In this document: positions 22,281-30,233 of the stretch, in pieces
Position numbering within the stretch: the stretch's first letter is position 1
How the letters are laid out: every line of letters begins with the position of its first letter
Assembly (NCBI GenBank): GCA_964517605.1
Contig: CAZFCE010000026.1
Coordinates: 5,744-69,743, forward strand
DNA: 64,000 nt
Origin: J095 sp964517605
Lineage (GTDB): Bacteria; Chloroflexota; Anaerolineae; 4572-78; J111
Reading direction: 5' to 3'
Made by a program: the position numbers and the translations under genes
Notes under the pieces: model-generated
Seen by the model: the letters and a program-made list of their open reading frames with translations, nothing else
Told to the model about the DNA's origin: nothing
Databases searched by the model: none

Positions 22281-24233
22281 TTACCTGGCCTCGAACGGCC
22301 CGATGTTAGCGCCTGGCTGCGCCGCGCCCGCCGGGGTAAGGTTGTGCCACTGGCCCGGCCCGTCGGAGCGATAGGGCAGTATTTGCAGCGTAACCGGCCC
22401 GGCGGCAAGCGGCAGTTCGTAAAAATCGCCCACCACTTCGCCGGGCGACCAGCGCGAGGTGGGGTAGCTGCTCAGCACCGGGTGTTGGGCATCCCTTTTG
22501 TATATTTCCTGCCCGGCGGCGTTTAGCAGCCGCAACGACAGGGCGTAATCCGCCGTAATTTTTTGAGGCGCGCGCCAGTACAGCGTTACCTGCAAAATTG
22601 CGCCGCCGGACGAACTGCGCGGCCAGATTTGCGCCCGGTAGCCCAATAACTCCAGTTGGTTTTCAAAATTGATGGCCGTTGGCGTGATGTTTGGCGGCGC
22701 GGCGGTTTGCGGTTCGGTGCCGAGGTAAATGAGCGGGCCAACCATGCTCAGGTACGGCGTGCCGATCAGGTCGGCGGTTTTGCGGGTAAAGTAGATGGGC
22801 CGCCCGGCGGCGCGGGCCGCTGCCACTTTCTCCGGCCAGCGATCCAGCGGGTTGCGAACGGTGACATCGGGGCGCTGGCCGTTAATAAGCTGGTAATATT
22901 TAAGGGGCGTGTACTGCTCCCAATCGCCCCAGATAATGCTGTTGGGCAGCACGTTGGGCAGGCTGCTTTCTACAAAGCGTTGGGCCTGCTGGCCGCGCAA
23001 AAGTTGCCGCCAGTCATCGAGCGGCGCGGCGGCGGCTTCGCGCTGGCTAATCCAGTTGGGCCACGCCAGCGAATAGCCGAGCAGCAGCAACAAGCCAACA
23101 GTAACGACAAGCGACGAATGACGAGCGACGAATGACAAATTGAATGAACGGTTATTTAACCGTAAATCCAAAATTGCGTTAACGCCGCAGCCCAGCCACA
23201 CCGCCAGTATAAAATAGGCCGGCATCAGGTAAAAGGTAGGCGCTTCGGTGAGGTTAACCACCTCAAAATCCAGGGTAAAAAGCAATAGCAAAATCACCAG
23301 CGCGGTTTGCGCCAAAAAATGAGCCGTTTGCCGCCGGGCCAGCCACGCCGCGCCCAACAACGCCAGCAACACGCCGGGCCAACTGAGTTGAGCCAGCACA
23401 TCCTGCCAGATAAAATGCAGCTTGGCCGGCAAATACTGCGAGTCAATCGAAAAAAACAGGCCGGTGGAATCGCCGGAGCCGACCAAAAACCAGAAACTTG
23501 GCCAATCGGTGATTTTTTCGTGGCTGTAGGGCGGGTGGTTAATGCCGCGAAAGTAAACAAAGGCGTATAGCAACAGCGGCGCGGCAGCCAGCAGCGCCAG
23601 CCGCCCAATTTCGGCGGGACGGCGCAGGATGGCGGGGTTGTGCCACAAAATCAGCGCCGCCAGCGCCGGCAGGTAAAAAACGGTGGTGCGGTGGTGCGCC
23701 AAACTTAAGCCGATGACCAGCGCCAGCCAGCGCAGCGTGCGCGTGGCGGCAGCGGCGTGGCCGGCGCGATGCTGGTTGCTCCAAACCACCGCCAGCAACG
23801 TCATCAGCGCAAAAAAGAAAATGTTAAACGAGCGCACCCCGGCGATGGTGCTCCACTGCCACAGCATTTGGCCGGCAGCCAGCGCCAGCCCGCCCACAAC
23901 TGCGCCGGGCCAGTTGGCAAACAGCCGGTAAATGACCAGCGCGGTAATGGCCGCCGCCAGCGCCCCGCCCACCGCCGAAAACAGGTTCATCCGCCAGGCC
24001 GGCGAACCCACCGGCAGCAGCAGCGTCCACAATTTGCCGGCCAAAATGTACAGCGGGTAGCCGGTGGTGTGCGGAATACCCAGCAACGGCGCGGCCAGTT
24101 GATGCTCGCCGGCATCGCCGCCCACCACGCCGGGGGCCAGCGTGAGGCCATATAAACCCAATACGGCCACAAATACCAGGCTAAACAGGATGATGGCCGT
24201 TGGGCGCGGCGGTTGGGCGGAATGGTAAATCAT
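22281..24233 (-). CDS. DUF2723 polytopic membrane protein (glycosyltransferase C-like)
   Basis: A 650-residue protein with about 10-11 membrane helices in the first 400 residues and an extracytoplasmic C-terminal half. The first loop GGDAGEHQLAAPLLGIPHTT followed by GYPLYILAGKLW is the DUF2723 signature, in the GT-C superfamily where such an acidic loop binds lipid-linked sugar donors. The C-terminus (about 540-640; VTLYWRAPQKITADY, SRWSPGEVVGDFYELPL) is a beta-rich module related to those of the proteins at 41205 and 55415. Residues around RSFNLSFVARHSSLVVTV are encoded by heptamer repeats. No strong ribosome site at the ATG. Confidence 0.82.
   Translation of the reverse strand: MIYHSAQPPRPTAIILFSLVFVAVLGLYGLTLAPGVVGGDAGEHQLAAPLLGIPHTTGYPLYILAGKLWTLLLPVGSPAWRMNLFSAVGGALAAAITALVIYRLFANWPGAVVGGLALAAGQMLWQWSTIAGVRSFNIFFFALMTLLAVVWSNQHRAGHAAAATRTLRWLALVIGLSLAHHRTTVFYLPALAALILWHNPAILRRPAEIGRLALLAAAPLLLYAFVYFRGINHPPYSHEKITDWPSFWFLVGSGDSTGLFFSIDSQYLPAKLHFIWQDVLAQLSWPGVLLALLGAAWLARRQTAHFLAQTALVILLLLFTLDFEVVNLTEAPTFYLMPAYFILAVWLGCGVNAILDLRLNNRSFNLSFVARHSSLVVTVGLLLLLGYSLAWPNWISQREAAAAPLDDWRQLLRGQQAQRFVESSLPNVLPNSIIWGDWEQYTPLKYYQLINGQRPDVTVRNPLDRWPEKVAAARAAGRPIYFTRKTADLIGTPYLSMVGPLIYLGTEPQTAAPPNITPTAINFENQLELLGYRAQIWPRSSSGGAILQVTLYWRAPQKITADYALSLRLLNAAGQEIYKRDAQHPVLSSYPTSRWSPGEVVGDFYELPLAAGPVTLQILPYRSDGPGQWHNLTPAGAAQPGANIGPFEAR
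23103..23151. repeat. Heptamer repeat inside the DUF2723 coding sequence
   Basis: Seven-base modules AACGACA, AGCGACG, AATGACG, AGCGACG, AATGACA, AATTGAA and TGAACGG lie in frame within the membrane protein gene, at a junction before a membrane helix. They match the module family in the intergenic array at 61385-61553. Confidence 0.7.
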
Positions 24234-24282
24234 ACCGGCGGATTTTAAAGGAAAGGCGCAGAATTGGCGAATTTAAACGGGG

Positions 24283-24311
24283 TTCGCATTTTGGCCAGAT
24301 TTTGCTACAAT
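24283..24311 (+). promoter_or_regulatory. Promoter of the HD hydrolase gene
   Basis: TTCGCA (24283-24288), 17-base spacer, TACAAT (24306-24311); start near 24318, about 20 bases before the ATG at 24338. Confidence 0.5.
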
Positions 24312-24337
24312 TCCACAAAACTCAAGGGGAGAAACGT

Positions 24338-24766
24338 ATGGCATCACTTGAACACGCAATTATGCTGGCGGTGCAAATCCATCACACTCAAACCGACCGG
24401 GCCGGCCAACCGTATATTTTGCACCCGCTGCGGGTAATGCTCCGGCTGGATGGGGAGGTTGACCGGATTGTGGGTATTCTGCACGATGTGGTGGAAGATA
24501 GCGACCTGACGCTGGACGACATCCGCGATATGGGCTACAGCGAAGAAGTTGTGGTGGCGCTGGATGGCGTTACGCGCCGGAGCGATGAAACCTACGATGA
24601 GTTTGTGAAACGTAGCGGACAAAATCCCGTGTCGCGGCGGGTAAAACTGGCCGATCTGGAAGATAATATGGACGTGCGCCGGCTGCAACCGGAGCTTTCG
24701 GCCAAGGATTTGGAGCGGCTGGCCCGTTATCGGCGGGCCTGGAGCCAGTTGCGCCAAACGCCGTAG
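24338..24766 (+). CDS. Small HD-domain hydrolase resembling the SpoT/MESH1 ppGpp hydrolase domain
   Basis: A 142-residue stand-alone HD phosphohydrolase. The metal ligands of the RelA/SpoT hydrolase fold are visible: the first His in AVQIHHTQTDRAGQPYILHP, then GILHDVVEDSDLT (HD and ED pairs) and VKLADLEDNMDVR (last Asp). There is no synthetase, TGS or ACT domain, so it is the size of MESH1-type small alarmone hydrolases. Function as a (p)ppGpp hydrolase is inferred. The ATG at 24338 has AGGGGAG upstream; the frame further upstream has no start signal. Convergent with the GAF kinase gene. Confidence 0.8.
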   Translation: MASLEHAIMLAVQIHHTQTDRAGQPYILHPLRVMLRLDGEVDRIVGILHDVVEDSDLTLDDIRDMGYSEEVVVALDGVTRRSDETYDEFVKRSGQNPVSRRVKLADLEDNMDVRRLQPELSAKDLERLARYRRAWSQLRQTP

Positions 24767-24774
24767 CCGCGCGG

Positions 24775-25935
24775 TTACTGTTTTAGCAGCACCCGCCACG
24801 GAATGCCGATGCGCACCGTAGCGCCAACGCCGCCGGTGGCCGGGCCGATAAAAAATTTGCCCTGTAAATCCTCGGTAACGGTGGTGCGCACAATGGTTAG
24901 CCCCAGCCCCAAATCGGTGGCCGGGTTGAAGTTGGGTGGCAGCCCCGCGCCGTCATCGGTTACGCGCAGGCTAAGTCGCTTGCGCTCTTGCAACAACTGA
25001 ATGTGAATGTGGCCGTTGTCCTTTTGGGCAATGCCGTGTTCCAGCGCGTTTTGCACCAGTTCGTTGGCAATCAGGGCCAGGCTGGTGGCGCGCTGCGATG
25101 GCAACTGAGTTTCGTCGCCTTCAATTGAAATTTTTACATTGGCCGCCGGATTAACCATGTTGCTGGAAATGGCGCTGGACACCCGCCGGATTAAATCGAG
25201 CACGTTCACCTGATCCAGCACCGCCTCCGACAGAATTTCGTGCACGGTGGCAATGCTCAAAATCCGGTTGATGGTTTCGGTTAAAATATCGTGCGGCGAT
25301 AGCTGCTTGTTTTGCCCCATTTGCAGCCGCAGCAGCATGGCAATGGTTTGCAGGTTGTTTTTTACCCGATGGTGCATCTCTTGCACCAGCGCCGCGTGCA
25401 CCAACTGCGCTTTTTCCAGCGCGGTGGCGGCCAGTTCGGTAATAAAGCCAAACAGCTCTTTTTCTTCTTGCGTAAATTCGTGGCGGGTTTCGGTTTGCAC
25501 GTTGGCCGCGCCAATCACCCGGTCGCGGCTTACCAGCGGCGTTGACATCAGCGAGGGAAAGCGGCTTTCGCCGGAGCCGATAATGCGGAAAAAGCGCGGG
25601 TCGGCAAAGGCATCGGCCAGGGCAATGGTTTCGCGGTTTTCGGCGGCCCAGCCGGTTAGCCCCACGCCTGCCGGAATGTAGTAGTGGCCAATGCCTTCCT
25701 GGTTTAGCCCGGTTGATGACGCCAGCATCAGCTTGTCGCGGGTTTCGTTGAACAGGTAGATGGAGCAGGAATCAACGTGCATCACCTCGGTGGTGCGGCG
25801 GGTAATGAGATCAAGCGTGTCTTTAGAGTCCTGCGCCTCGGCAATGGCCCGGCTAATATCGCGGATGGCGGCCAGTTGGGCGGTTTTTTGGTCAAGCTGA
25901 AATTTCAAATCGTCAATCTGAGTTTCGGAAGCCAT
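24775..25935 (-). CDS. GAF-domain sensor histidine kinase, HisKA_2/HWE class
   Basis: A 386-residue soluble kinase: N-terminal coiled coil (about 5-30), GAF domain (about 31-175; VDSCSIYLFNETRDKLML, GVGLTGWAAENRETI), then a HisKA_2 dimerisation domain with phospho-acceptor EMHHRVKNNLQTIAMLLRLQ, and an ATPase domain with LALIANELVQNALEHG (N box) and VTDDGAGLPPNF (G1). This class often phosphorylates stand-alone or output-diverse regulators; none is adjacent. It begins 24 bases after the type III PKS gene and is probably the last gene of that operon. Confidence 0.88.
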   Translation of the reverse strand: MASETQIDDLKFQLDQKTAQLAAIRDISRAIAEAQDSKDTLDLITRRTTEVMHVDSCSIYLFNETRDKLMLASSTGLNQEGIGHYYIPAGVGLTGWAAENRETIALADAFADPRFFRIIGSGESRFPSLMSTPLVSRDRVIGAANVQTETRHEFTQEEKELFGFITELAATALEKAQLVHAALVQEMHHRVKNNLQTIAMLLRLQMGQNKQLSPHDILTETINRILSIATVHEILSEAVLDQVNVLDLIRRVSSAISSNMVNPAANVKISIEGDETQLPSQRATSLALIANELVQNALEHGIAQKDNGHIHIQLLQERKRLSLRVTDDGAGLPPNFNPATDLGLGLTIVRTTVTEDLQGKFFIGPATGGVGATVRIGIPWRVLLKQ

Positions 25936-25959
25936 AGTATCACCAAAAAGTTTTTTGGG

Positions 25960-27003
25960 TTATTGCCACTGGGCCAGGTTGAGTTCAATGGTTAAGCCCG
26001 GCCCAAACGTGAGCAGCATGGCCAGGTCGCCGGGGGCGGGCTGGCCGCGCCGGTTAATTTCATCCAGCACAAAAAAGATGGACGCCGACGACATGTTGCC
26101 GTATTGCCGCAGCACGGCGCGGCTGTGGCGCAGGTCGGCTTCGGCCAGGTTGAGCGCCTGGCCAATGTATTCTATAATTTTAGCCCCGCCGGGATGAATG
26201 GCCCAAAATTTTATCGCATTGATGTCCAACCCGGCCTGCTGCAAAAAATCTGCCACCAGATTGCCCACCAGCCCGCGCAACGATTTGGCCACTTTGGTGG
26301 ACAGGTGAATTTGAAAACCCCGATCCGACAGGTGAAAACCCATCATCTCTTGCAAGGTGTAATCGGTGTGGGTGGCGCTGCGCAGCAAATGCAGCCGGCC
26401 CGGCCCGCCCGCGCCGATAATAGCCGCCGCTGCGCCATCACCAAAAATTGCGCCGGCCACCATATCTTCAATGGCGCTGCCGGGTTGAAAATGGATGGTG
26501 CCAAATTCAACCGTGAGCAGCAGGATGGTGTGGTTGGGGTGCGCGGCAATTTCCAGCATGGCCCGATCCAGGCCGGTGAGGCCGGCGTGGCAGCCCATGC
26601 CAATCAACCCGCTGCGCCGCAGCGAGGAGCGCATGCCCAAATCGGCGGCCAGCCGCACATCAAGGCCGGGCGTGTCCAGCCCGGTGCAAGAAACCACAAT
26701 AAAATGGTCAATGGCGGCGGCTTGCAGGCCGGCCTGGTGCAGCGCCTCGGTGATTACCTGGGCGGCCAGCGGGCGGGCGGCTTGCAGGTATAAACTATTG
26801 CGGGCCTGAGTGCCGGGGTTATCGGCCAAAAAATCCGAGGTGACCAGGGCGCTGTAGCGGGTGTCTATCTCGGCGGCTTCAAAAATGGCTCTGGCGCGGG
26901 GGCTGTTGATAAACGGCAGCAGCCAGCGGTTGTGCATTTCGGTTTGGGTGTGCCGGTGGGGCGGTACGCCGGTGGCCAGGCTCAAAATGGCGGCGGTGGT
27001 CAT
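25960..27003 (-). CDS. Type III polyketide synthase (chalcone/alkylresorcinol synthase-like)
   Basis: A 347-residue homodimeric ketosynthase that should condense a starter acyl-CoA with malonyl-CoA without a carrier protein. The triad is visible: Cys138 in GMGCHAGL, His in AIHPGGAKI, and Asn in QYGNMSSAS. Bacterial relatives make alkylpyrones, alkylresorcinols or naphthalenes from fatty acyl starters; the product here is unknown. It lies 12 bases downstream of the CtaA-CtaB fusion gene, whose CtaB half belongs to the UbiA prenyltransferase superfamily, a neighbourhood hinting at a lipid-quinone-like product (inference only). Confidence 0.9.
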   Translation of the reverse strand: MTTAAILSLATGVPPHRHTQTEMHNRWLLPFINSPRARAIFEAAEIDTRYSALVTSDFLADNPGTQARNSLYLQAARPLAAQVITEALHQAGLQAAAIDHFIVVSCTGLDTPGLDVRLAADLGMRSSLRRSGLIGMGCHAGLTGLDRAMLEIAAHPNHTILLLTVEFGTIHFQPGSAIEDMVAGAIFGDGAAAAIIGAGGPGRLHLLRSATHTDYTLQEMMGFHLSDRGFQIHLSTKVAKSLRGLVGNLVADFLQQAGLDINAIKFWAIHPGGAKIIEYIGQALNLAEADLRHSRAVLRQYGNMSSASIFFVLDEINRRGQPAPGDLAMLLTFGPGLTIELNLAQWQ

Positions 27004-27015
27004 GGTTGGAAAGTC

Positions 27016-28716
27016 CTAAAAGAGGGTGCGGTCAATGGCCATTATTAAAAACAACAGGGCCAGGTAAGATTGCGAATATTTATACAGTTTGCGGCTAAGG
27101 GCTTTATCGGCGGAGTTGCGCCACAATTGCCAGGCCAGGTGTAAAAACCGCCCGCCCAGCAACAGCGCCGTTAAAAAATAAAGCCAGCCGGCCATTTGAA
27201 ACGTGAACGGCAGCAGCGTTAGCCCAATCAGCAGCACCGAGTAGAGCCAGATTTGGTAGCCGGTTTCTCTTTCGCCCGCCACCACCGGCAGCATTGGCAC
27301 GCGGGCGCTGGCGTAATCTTTGCTGATCATCATAGCCAGCGCCCAGGTGTGGGGCGGCGTCCAGAAAAAAATAATGGCAAACAGGTAAAACGCGCCCAAA
27401 TCCAGGCTGTTGGCCACAGCCGTCCAGCCCACCAGCGGCGGAATGGCTCCCGCCGCGCCGCCGATGATAATATTGTGCATGGTGCTGCGCTTTAAATACA
27501 GGGTGTAGAAAAAAACATAATAGGCAATGCCAATAGTGCTGAGGATGGCGCTGAGCATGTTCACAAACACGGCCAGTACCAAAAACGATAACGCGCTGAG
27601 GGTAAGGCCAAAAATCAGCGTTTGCGGCGGCGTAACCAGCCCGGTGACGGTGGCCCGGCGCGACGTGCGCGACATCACCCGGTCAATATCGCTGTCAATG
27701 TAGCTGTTAAGCACGCTGGCCCCGCCCGCCGAAAGCGCCCCGCCAAGCAACGTGTACAGCATCAACGCGATGGGCGGCAGCCCCTTGGCGGCAATTACCA
27801 TGGCGGCAATGGTGGTAATGAGCAGCAAAATCATAACCCACGGTTTGGTCAGCTTAAAATAAACCAGCGCCTTTTGTTTGGCGTTTTGCGGCGGCGGGGC
27901 AATGGCGGCCTCCGGTTCCGGCACCGGCGCAACCGTTTCGAGTGTGAGGTAGGCCATTGACCCCAACGCTATCAGGCCGGCCCACGTAACGGCGGTAAGC
28001 AACAAGTGAACCAGCCGGAGCGCCTCAACCGGGATTAAGCTGATGGAATACAGCCCGCCCACGGCAATCTGCGCCAAAAACAGCAGCCCCAGCCCCGCCG
28101 ACCAGCGTTGCAGCCGGGCATACTGGCTGTAGTTGCGCCGCACCTGCAAAATCACGCCGGTTATCAGCACGGCAATCAGCACAGCGGTAAAGCGGTGCAG
28201 CAACAAAATGGCCACCGTCAGCGTAAAATTGGCCGGAAAAATTTCGCCCCAGCACAACGGCCAATCGGGGCAGGCCACGCCCGAATCGGTATGCGTTACC
28301 AGCGCGCCGGTAAAAAACAGCAGCAGCAGGCCAAAGGCCGTCAGCATAACCGAGCGAAAGAAAAATTTGTGCATTGAGCTTTTTAAACCGGCGTTAGCCG
28401 TTTGCCAGGCCGGTAAACAGGCCGCGGTAACTAAAAATGCGGCGGCGGCCAAAACAAGCATGGCCGGCAACAACTGCGCCGCCGCCGGCAACGCCGAGAA
28501 AAATCGCCCGGTGGCGACCAGGCCAGCCTGCGCGGTCACGGCGCTGGTGGCGATAATCGCCTGGGGCGGTTGTTTTTGTACGGATAGCCCGGCCACTGCC
28601 GCCGCCAGCGCCAAGACGATGACCGTTCCGGCGGGCTGGCCCGGCCCCCAGAGGAGTTGCAGCAATGCGCCAATCAACAAGGTGGTGGTTAGCCCTTTAA
28701 AGATGGTGGTTTGCAC
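27016..28716 (-). CDS. CtaA/Cox15-like heme A synthase half fused to CtaB heme O synthase
   Basis: A 566-residue fusion for heme A assembly for cytochrome oxidase. The N-terminal half (about 1-270) has eight or so helices with the CtaA/Cox15 pattern, including GVACPDWPLCWG and VAILLLHRFTAV with a heme-ligand-type His, and RLVHLLLTAV. The C-terminal half (about 285-566) is protoheme IX farnesyltransferase with both Asp-rich prenyl diphosphate sites, NSYIDSDIDRVMSRT and KDYASARVPMLPVV. The GTG at 28716 with AGGAG upstream is preferred; the frame to 28761 extends into repeats. Similar fusions are known from Chloroflexota. Confidence 0.9.
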   Translation of the reverse strand: MQTTIFKGLTTTLLIGALLQLLWGPGQPAGTVIVLALAAAVAGLSVQKQPPQAIIATSAVTAQAGLVATGRFFSALPAAAQLLPAMLVLAAAAFLVTAACLPAWQTANAGLKSSMHKFFFRSVMLTAFGLLLLFFTGALVTHTDSGVACPDWPLCWGEIFPANFTLTVAILLLHRFTAVLIAVLITGVILQVRRNYSQYARLQRWSAGLGLLFLAQIAVGGLYSISLIPVEALRLVHLLLTAVTWAGLIALGSMAYLTLETVAPVPEPEAAIAPPPQNAKQKALVYFKLTKPWVMILLLITTIAAMVIAAKGLPPIALMLYTLLGGALSAGGASVLNSYIDSDIDRVMSRTSRRATVTGLVTPPQTLIFGLTLSALSFLVLAVFVNMLSAILSTIGIAYYVFFYTLYLKRSTMHNIIIGGAAGAIPPLVGWTAVANSLDLGAFYLFAIIFFWTPPHTWALAMMISKDYASARVPMLPVVAGERETGYQIWLYSVLLIGLTLLPFTFQMAGWLYFLTALLLGGRFLHLAWQLWRNSADKALSRKLYKYSQSYLALLFLIMAIDRTLF

Positions 28717-28734
28717 GGTTAGCTCCTGTGGAAG

Positions 28735-28840
28735 TAGCGAATTGCGAATAACGAATGTCACCCTGAGGGCGCAAGCCCGAAGGGTCTCCGGTTACTTGTT
28801 GCGGAGACTCTTCGCTTCGCTCAGTGTGACTGTGACATTT
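28735..28840. repeat. Heptamers joined to the second copy of the 37-bp dispersed element
   Basis: TAGCGAA, TTGCGAA and TAACGAA (28735-28755) are followed directly by the 37-bp element (28756-28792) that also occurs at 6181-6217. Downstream lies a GGAGACTC...CTTCGCTTCGCTCAGTGTGACTGTGAC stretch of the same style as the sequence before the 3498 array. No gene in 28717-28893. Confidence 0.8.
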
Positions 28841-28893
28841 TCATTATCGGTGTCGTCCCGGCGGGGATTGTCCGGCTCCCCGGTGATTGGAAG

Positions 28894-29172
28894 TTATTTG
28901 CTGCTGGTCGGAACGGTGGCGGCTGGCGGCGTTTTTGCAGCGGGTAACGACAGGTAGGTGAGCGCCAGCAGTAACACCAGAATGCCAACCGGAATGAGCG
29001 TCCAGATTAAATCCAGCGCCGGGTGGCTGGTTTTTACCGGTAGCGATTGGCGCTGCAACCGCACCAGCGAAAACACAAGCAACCCGCCGGTAACTAGCAG
29101 CGCGGCGCTGGTAATCCAAAAGATAATACTTTGTAAGCTGGCGATGAACATACTTTTAAAGCGGCGGAACAA
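28894..29172 (-). CDS. Bare COX2-type transmembrane hairpin protein
   Basis: A 92-residue (85 if the ATG at 29151 is used) protein with two helices (about 12-33 and 52-72) separated by a short loop KTSHPALDLIWTLIPVGILV. The HP-x-L-x-x-IWT-x-IP pattern is that of the membrane hairpin of cytochrome c oxidase subunit II, but the CuA cupredoxin domain is absent; the chain ends in a Thr/Pro tail. It may be a small oxidase subunit or assembly factor. A fully consensus promoter lies 24 bases upstream. The start is ambiguous: TTG at 29172 or ATG at 29151, neither with a good ribosome site. Confidence 0.75.
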   Translation of the reverse strand: MFRRFKSMFIASLQSIIFWITSAALLVTGGLLVFSLVRLQRQSLPVKTSHPALDLIWTLIPVGILVLLLALTYLSLPAAKTPPAATVPTSSK

Positions 29173-29195
29173 TTGGGGTTTGTTAAGCTGGGGCT

Positions 29196-29224
29196 ATTAT
29201 AGCGACCGGGCAGAGCGGTGTCAA
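29196..29224 (-). promoter_or_regulatory. Perfect-consensus sigma70 promoter before the COX2-like gene
   Basis: Minus-strand TTGACA (29219-29224), exactly 17 bases, TATAAT (29196-29201). The -35 overlaps the stop codon of the DUF2231 gene. It should drive the COX2-like gene and possibly ctaA-ctaB. Confidence 0.85.
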
Positions 29225-29661
29225 GGAATTGGAAAACCGGGGCCGGGGCTAATGCCCACGTGTAGCCGGTACACCAGTTCGCCGCCCAGCCAGCCGGAGG
29301 CTACCACCGCCACCAACCCCAACGCCATCACCCCCAAATACCGCCAGCGATAACGGGCCAGCACGTTGGGCCAGCGCGCGCGCATGTACACCAACAACCC
29401 GTTGATGATGAGCAGCGCCACCCCCGCCGTGATGTGGGCGTTAACCACGTCCAGCCGGGGATCGGTGGGGGCGAGTTGGCCCTGGTCAACCAGTCCCAGC
29501 AGGCAGGCTGCCAGCGTGGCTACTGCGCTAAGGCCAAAGCACCAGCCGGCAAATCGCTCGGTTTCGGCGGCGTTGCGCCACAAATGGATGCCGGTGAACA
29601 GCACGCCCAGCAAATACAACACAATGGGAAAATGAACGGTATACGGGTGCAGCGGCGGCAT
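29221..29661 (-). CDS. DUF2231-type four-helix membrane protein
   Basis: A 146-residue membrane protein starting MPPLHPYTVHFPIVLYLLGVLF. The LHP-x-x-VHFPI motif and four helices (about 8-28, 40-60, 75-97, 108-130) match DUF2231 proteins, which are often near heme-copper oxidase or cytochrome genes and carry His residues able to bind heme (HPYTVHF, VNAHITAG). That fits the heme A genes just downstream. The ATG at 29661 is four bases after the adenosyltransferase stop. Confidence 0.75.
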   Translation of the reverse strand: MPPLHPYTVHFPIVLYLLGVLFTGIHLWRNAAETERFAGWCFGLSAVATLAACLLGLVDQGQLAPTDPRLDVVNAHITAGVALLIINGLLVYMRARWPNVLARYRWRYLGVMALGLVAVVASGWLGGELVYRLHVGISPGPGFPIP

Positions 29662-29665
29662 CGGC

Positions 29666-30226
29666 TTATTTTGGGGGTTTGGCCAGCGTGGCCGGTTGGC
29701 CCAGCCGGTGTTCTTCGGCGCGGGCCAGCGCAAACAACAGCGACGACAGCCGGTTAAGGTAGCGAATAACTTCGGGGTTGGCCAGGTAGCCCTGATGCGC
29801 CTGCTTTACCGCTCGCCGCTCGGCCCGCCGGATAACGGTGCGGGCCACATCGAGCAGCGCCCCAATTTTGGTATCACCGGGGATAACAAAATTGGCAAGC
29901 GGCGGAAACTCCTGGCCCAGTTGAGCGGTAACGCTTTCCAGCCAGGCCACGCGGTTGGCGGTGATTTTTTGGGGCAGCGATACTTCGGCGCTGCTGGCCA
30001 GTTCGCCCATTAAAATCCACAGGTCGCGCTGGGCTTCTTGCAGAATTTGCCGGGTGCGCTCGCCGGCTTCGGCCTCGGCGCGAGCCAGGCCCATAAAGGC
30101 GCTGGCTTCATCAACCGCGCCGTAGGCTTCGGGCCGGGGATCATATTTGGTAACGCGCTCCGGCCCCAACAAACTGGTGTAGCCATCGTCGCCGGTGCCG
30201 GTGTATAAAATGGTTTGTTTGGGCAT
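29666..30226 (-). CDS. PduO-type ATP:cob(I)alamin adenosyltransferase
   Basis: A 186-residue enzyme that makes adenosylcobalamin from cob(I)alamin and ATP. Signatures are the N-terminal ATP-binding YTGTGDDGYTSLLG, the VDEASAFMGLARA helix, FVIPGD, and the C-terminal RTVIRRAERR and YLNRLSSLLFALAR. Start at ATG 30226, seven bases after the zinc-ribbon/HEAT gene. Its presence implies B12 use or salvage. A ChlI/ChlD-like chelatase pair, of the type also used in cobalt insertion, lies about 4 kb upstream. Confidence 0.93.
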   Translation of the reverse strand: MPKQTILYTGTGDDGYTSLLGPERVTKYDPRPEAYGAVDEASAFMGLARAEAEAGERTRQILQEAQRDLWILMGELASSAEVSLPQKITANRVAWLESVTAQLGQEFPPLANFVIPGDTKIGALLDVARTVIRRAERRAVKQAHQGYLANPEVIRYLNRLSSLLFALARAEEHRLGQPATLAKPPK

Positions 30227-30233
30227 TGGTGGG

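Noticed and set aside
28894..29172. Frameshifted remnant of a full-length coxB
   Set aside because: No CuA-domain coding sequence follows in any frame; the gene has its own consensus promoter and a natural-looking C-terminus.
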